A DNA stretch of 6,496 bases from an uncultured Woeseiaceae bacterium (GTDB lineage: Bacteria > Pseudomonadota > Gammaproteobacteria > Steroidobacterales > Woeseiaceae). The notes below the pieces were generated by a model. That model did no database searches. It worked only from the letters and a program-made list of their open reading frames with translations, and was not told where the DNA came from. Each line of letters begins with the position of its first letter. Position 1 is the stretch's first letter. The position numbers and the translations under genes are program-made. The DNA lies in the NCBI GenBank assembly GCA_945787435.1, contig CALZHX010000043.1, forward strand, positions 1 through 6,496. The letters are read 5' to 3'. Below, in pieces: positions 6,131 to 6,496 of this stretch.

Positions 6131-6495
6131 ATGATCCAGGGAAAAACGAGCAAATCGAAGACCGTGCGAAAACGCTCTTCGATGAAAGTGTCGAGCGGCT
6201 TGATGCCGCCACGTTGTCACGACTCAACCAGGGCCGGCACAAGGCACTGGATGAGTTGCGGCGTGCTGAGAATACCGTTAGCTGGGGTCGATGGCTCCCG
6301 GCAGCCGGTGTTGCGGCGGTGGCAGTCGTGACGGTCATGGTCATGCGTGGTCCCGACGACGTTACTGACGATCCCGTAACGGCGTCCGACTTCGAAATGT
6401 TGATTGAGGCGGACAGCCTCGAGATGTTTGAGGATCTCGAATTTTACAGTTTGCTGGACGAGATGGATCCGGAAACGAACGGTAATGTCGGTTAG
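6127..6495 (+). CDS. Single-pass membrane protein paired with the sigma factor, putative anti-sigma regulator (DUF3619-like)
   Basis: The 122-residue protein begins at ATG 6127, overlapping the sigma stop as ATGA, so the two are probably co-translated. The N-terminal part (about 10-48) is a charged amphipathic region with F-D-E-S-V-E-R-L-D-A-A-T-L-S-R-L and R-H-K-A-L-D-E-L, followed by one membrane segment (about 56-73) and a very acidic C-terminus (77-116) containing S-L-E-M-F-E-D-L-E-F-Y. By length, layout and the x-R-L-x-x-x-R-x-x-A-L pattern it resembles small proteins, such as the DUF3619 group, found next to sigma factors in proteobacteria; the family name is from memory and not certain. 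A role in holding the sigma factor at the membrane is inferred from position. No zinc-binding H-x-x-x-C-x-x-C motif is present, so it is not a ZAS-type anti-sigma factor. Its stop lies one base before the window end; the following gene is not visible. Confidence 0.75.
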   Translation: MNDPGKNEQIEDRAKTLFDESVERLDAATLSRLNQGRHKALDELRRAENTVSWGRWLPAAGVAAVAVVTVMVMRGPDDVTDDPVTASDFEMLIEADSLEMFEDLEFYSLLDEMDPETNGNVG

Positions 6496-6496
6496 A

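Overview
The window is chromosomal DNA from what looks like a gammaproteobacterium. The organism call rests on gene content and order only: priA, argS and a small SPOR-domain membrane protein lie in tandem, an order I know from pseudomonads and related Gammaproteobacteria. The DNA is moderately GC-rich and densely coded. No tRNA, rRNA, CRISPR array, insertion sequence or phage gene was seen.

Left and centre, minus strand (about 1-5369): four genes read right to left. priA (primosomal helicase, GTG start) is followed after a 46-base gap by argS (arginyl-tRNA synthetase). argS runs into the SPOR-domain gene through a TAATG stop/start overlap. The SPOR gene overlaps by 8 bases a gene for a CapA-family lipoprotein with a metallophosphatase-like fold. 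The gap before argS holds a compact GC-rich palindrome resembling a REP element. The tight spacing suggests one transcript combining replication restart, translation and cell-envelope functions. The CapA frame meets a TAG at 53-55, but recognisable CapA sequence continues in the same frame to the window edge, so this copy is probably a nonsense-interrupted gene or contains a base error.

Right, plus strand (about 5484-6496): a divergent pair encodes an ECF-like RNA polymerase sigma factor and, through an ATGA overlap, a 122-residue single-pass membrane protein. The second protein is probably a regulator, possibly an anti-sigma factor, with a cytoplasmic helical N-terminus and an acidic C-terminus. 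The 150-base divergent intergenic region (5370-5521) holds three copies of a 7-mer (CGTGTCA/TGACACG), a TTGACA inverted repeat, and a possible 13-codon leader ORF overlapping the sigma start.

I see no new multi-gene defence or mobile system. Most of the window is conserved housekeeping sequence. The points that deserve a second look are the interrupted CapA gene, the repeats and leader ORF in front of the sigma gene, the sigma/membrane-protein pair, and the REP-like palindrome.
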